Shown piece after piece: positions 5,351 through 6,576 of a stretch of 6,576 nucleotides of DNA. The position numbers were made by a program, and so were the translations under genes. This DNA comes from Clostridia bacterium (GTDB lineage: Bacteria; Bacillota; Clostridia; Christensenellales; Aristaeellaceae): positions 1 through 6,576 of the forward strand of contig JAFUGB010000407.1 in NCBI GenBank assembly GCA_017469605.1. The letters run 5' to 3'. The notes beneath the pieces were generated by a model that was given only the letters and a program-made list of their open reading frames with translations, was not told the DNA's origin and did no database searches. Positions within the stretch are counted from its first letter, which is position 1; the number at the start of each line of letters is the position of its first letter.

Positions 5351-6472
5351 ATGAATGATCTGATGGGCTTGATTTATACCGGCGATAACGGCGAAAGGCT
5401 GGGAGAGCTGACCGCTGTGCGCGCCGTGGCCGCGCTGCCCGTGCTGGCGCGTTACCGCGTGATCGACTTTGTGCTTTCCTCCCTGGTTTCCAGCGGAGCA
5501 AAGAACGTGGGCATCATCCTGCAGAAGAATTACTCCAGCCTGATCGACCATCTGGGCAGCGGCAAGGAGTGGGATCTGCACGGCAAGCGCCAGGGCCTGG
5601 TGCTGCTGCCCCCCTACCAGACCCCCGATAACATCGGCGTGTACAACGGCTTGATGGACGCCATCCGCAGCAATATGGTATACCTGCGCCGCAGCCATGA
5701 GCGCTATGTGGTGGTGACCGACTCCGGCATGCTCTATATTGCCAACTATGACGATATGGCGGCCCAGCATATCCGCACCGGCGCCGATATCACCCTGATG
5801 TATACCACCAATCCCGGCGTCCGCCGCAGTGGCGTCGGCCACTATATCAAGGTGGATGAAGAGGGCCGCGTGCTGGAGCTGGAAAACCATCCCGTGATGC
5901 CCAGCTTTGAAAATACCTATATGGAAGCCTTCCTGATCCGCCGTGAGCTGCTGATTGAACTGGCCGACCGCGCTGTGAGCCGCGCCCAGTATCACTTTAC
6001 CCGCGAGCTGCTGCAGCAGGCCATTCATGAGGGCAATCTCAAGGTATACGGCTGGCGCAACGACAGCCCGGCCTGGCGGCTGGATACCGTGCAGGCATAC
6101 TTCGAGTGCAGCAGCGATTTGCTCAAGCCCGAAATCCGCCAGCAGGTGCTGCGTGCCGACCGCGCCATCTGGACCAAGATGCGCGATGAAATGCCCACCC
6201 GCTACGTCCCCGGCGCCAAGGTGAAGGACAGCCTGCTGGCCGACGGCTGCGTCATTGAGGGCACGGTGGAAAACAGCGTGATCTTCCGCGGCGTGCATGT
6301 GCAGAAGGGCGCGGTGGTCAAGAACGCCGTGATCATGCAGGACGGCTATATCATGAGCGGCGCCCATGTGGAGGGCTGCATCCTGGATAAGCAGGTCACC
6401 GTCCGCGACGGCGTAACACTCTGCGCGCCTGTCAGCTATCCCGTGGTGATCGCCAAGGGCATGACGGTGTAA
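5351..6472 (+). CDS. glgD: GlgD, non-catalytic partner subunit of ADP-glucose pyrophosphorylase
   Basis: GlgC paralogue found in Bacillota, which associates with GlgC and modulates its activity. 373 residues. It keeps the overall GlgC layout, with LTAVRAVAALPVLARYRVIDF-type sequence at 20-40, YNG (98-100), a C-terminal beta-helix region with DSLLADGCVIEGTVENSVIF (293-312), and GlgC-like spacing. The catalytic motifs are lost. The AGGQGSRL loop is replaced by TGDNGERL (10-17), the SGDH Asp aligns with Gly126 (TDSG, 123-126), the EEKP Lys aligns with His180 (ENHP, 178-181), and DVGT becomes RLDT (243-246). These changes are typical of GlgD and argue for a regulatory or structural role. ATG 5351 lies 13 bases after the glgC stop, and AAGGAGGG (5336-5343) overlaps that stop, so translation is coupled. 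It is the last gene of the operon, and no other glg gene follows before the terminator. Confidence 0.95.
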   Translation: MNDLMGLIYTGDNGERLGELTAVRAVAALPVLARYRVIDFVLSSLVSSGAKNVGIILQKNYSSLIDHLGSGKEWDLHGKRQGLVLLPPYQTPDNIGVYNGLMDAIRSNMVYLRRSHERYVVVTDSGMLYIANYDDMAAQHIRTGADITLMYTTNPGVRRSGVGHYIKVDEEGRVLELENHPVMPSFENTYMEAFLIRRELLIELADRAVSRAQYHFTRELLQQAIHEGNLKVYGWRNDSPAWRLDTVQAYFECSSDLLKPEIRQQVLRADRAIWTKMRDEMPTRYVPGAKVKDSLLADGCVIEGTVENSVIFRGVHVQKGAVVKNAVIMQDGYIMSGAHVEGCILDKQVTVRDGVTLCAPVSYPVVIAKGMTV

Positions 6473-6496
6473 GCATTATATATTGGAAGAATAATC

Positions 6497-6540
6497 ATCC
6501 CCGCCTGTTGGAGCGCGTTCCTGACAGGCGGGGATATTTT
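6497..6540 (+). terminator. Intrinsic terminator of the glgCD operon
   Basis: A perfect 12-base-pair stem, ATCCCCGCCTGT (6497-6508) with ACAGGCGGGGAT (6524-6535), is followed by ATTTT (6536-6540). Inside the 15-base loop GGA and TCC can pair, extending the structure. It begins 24 bases after the glgD stop, so glgCD is a two-gene unit. The 36 bases beyond it hold no recognisable feature. Confidence 0.9.
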
Positions 6541-6576
6541 GAAGGCCGATATCCGGTTAAAAGAAGGCTTAAAACC

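Overview
The window holds five complete genes in two divergent transcription units. It reads like the chromosome of a GC-rich member of the Bacillota, probably an uncultured Clostridia-type gut bacterium. The strongest clue is the paired glgC-glgD operon, a Bacillota hallmark. GlgC closely resembles the Bacillus type from its first residues, and AAGGAG-type ribosome sites precede the genes. Coding DNA is GC-rich and the one long intergenic stretch is AT-rich. The exact lineage cannot be fixed from this window.

Left half (minus strand, read right to left): mglB (periplasmic-type galactose/glucose-binding protein), mglA (double-domain ATPase) and mglC (membrane permease) form a classical high-affinity galactose/glucose ABC importer in the standard B-A-C order. 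A sigma-A type promoter lies upstream of mglB, two tandem RNA hairpins lie between mglB and mglA, and an intrinsic terminator follows mglC at the left edge.

Right half (plus strand): glgC (catalytic ADP-glucose pyrophosphorylase) and glgD (its non-catalytic partner) form a tight two-gene operon. It has a near-consensus promoter, a GTG start for glgC, and a strong terminator after glgD. No glgA, glgB or glgP follows before the terminator.

The 318-base divergent spacer (3847-4164) carries both promoters. An imperfect inverted repeat overlies the glgC -10 element and start point, and a weaker one overlies the mgl -10. Functionally, one unit brings hexose into the cell and the other commits glucose-1-phosphate to glycogen via ADP-glucose, so coordinated control is plausible but not shown.

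All five genes are ordinary family members, and I find no evidence of a new biological system. The points most worth checking are the inverted repeats over the promoters, the tandem hairpins between mglB and mglA, the binding protein without a lipobox, and the complete absence of TTA, CTA and TCA codons in about 1,960 codons.
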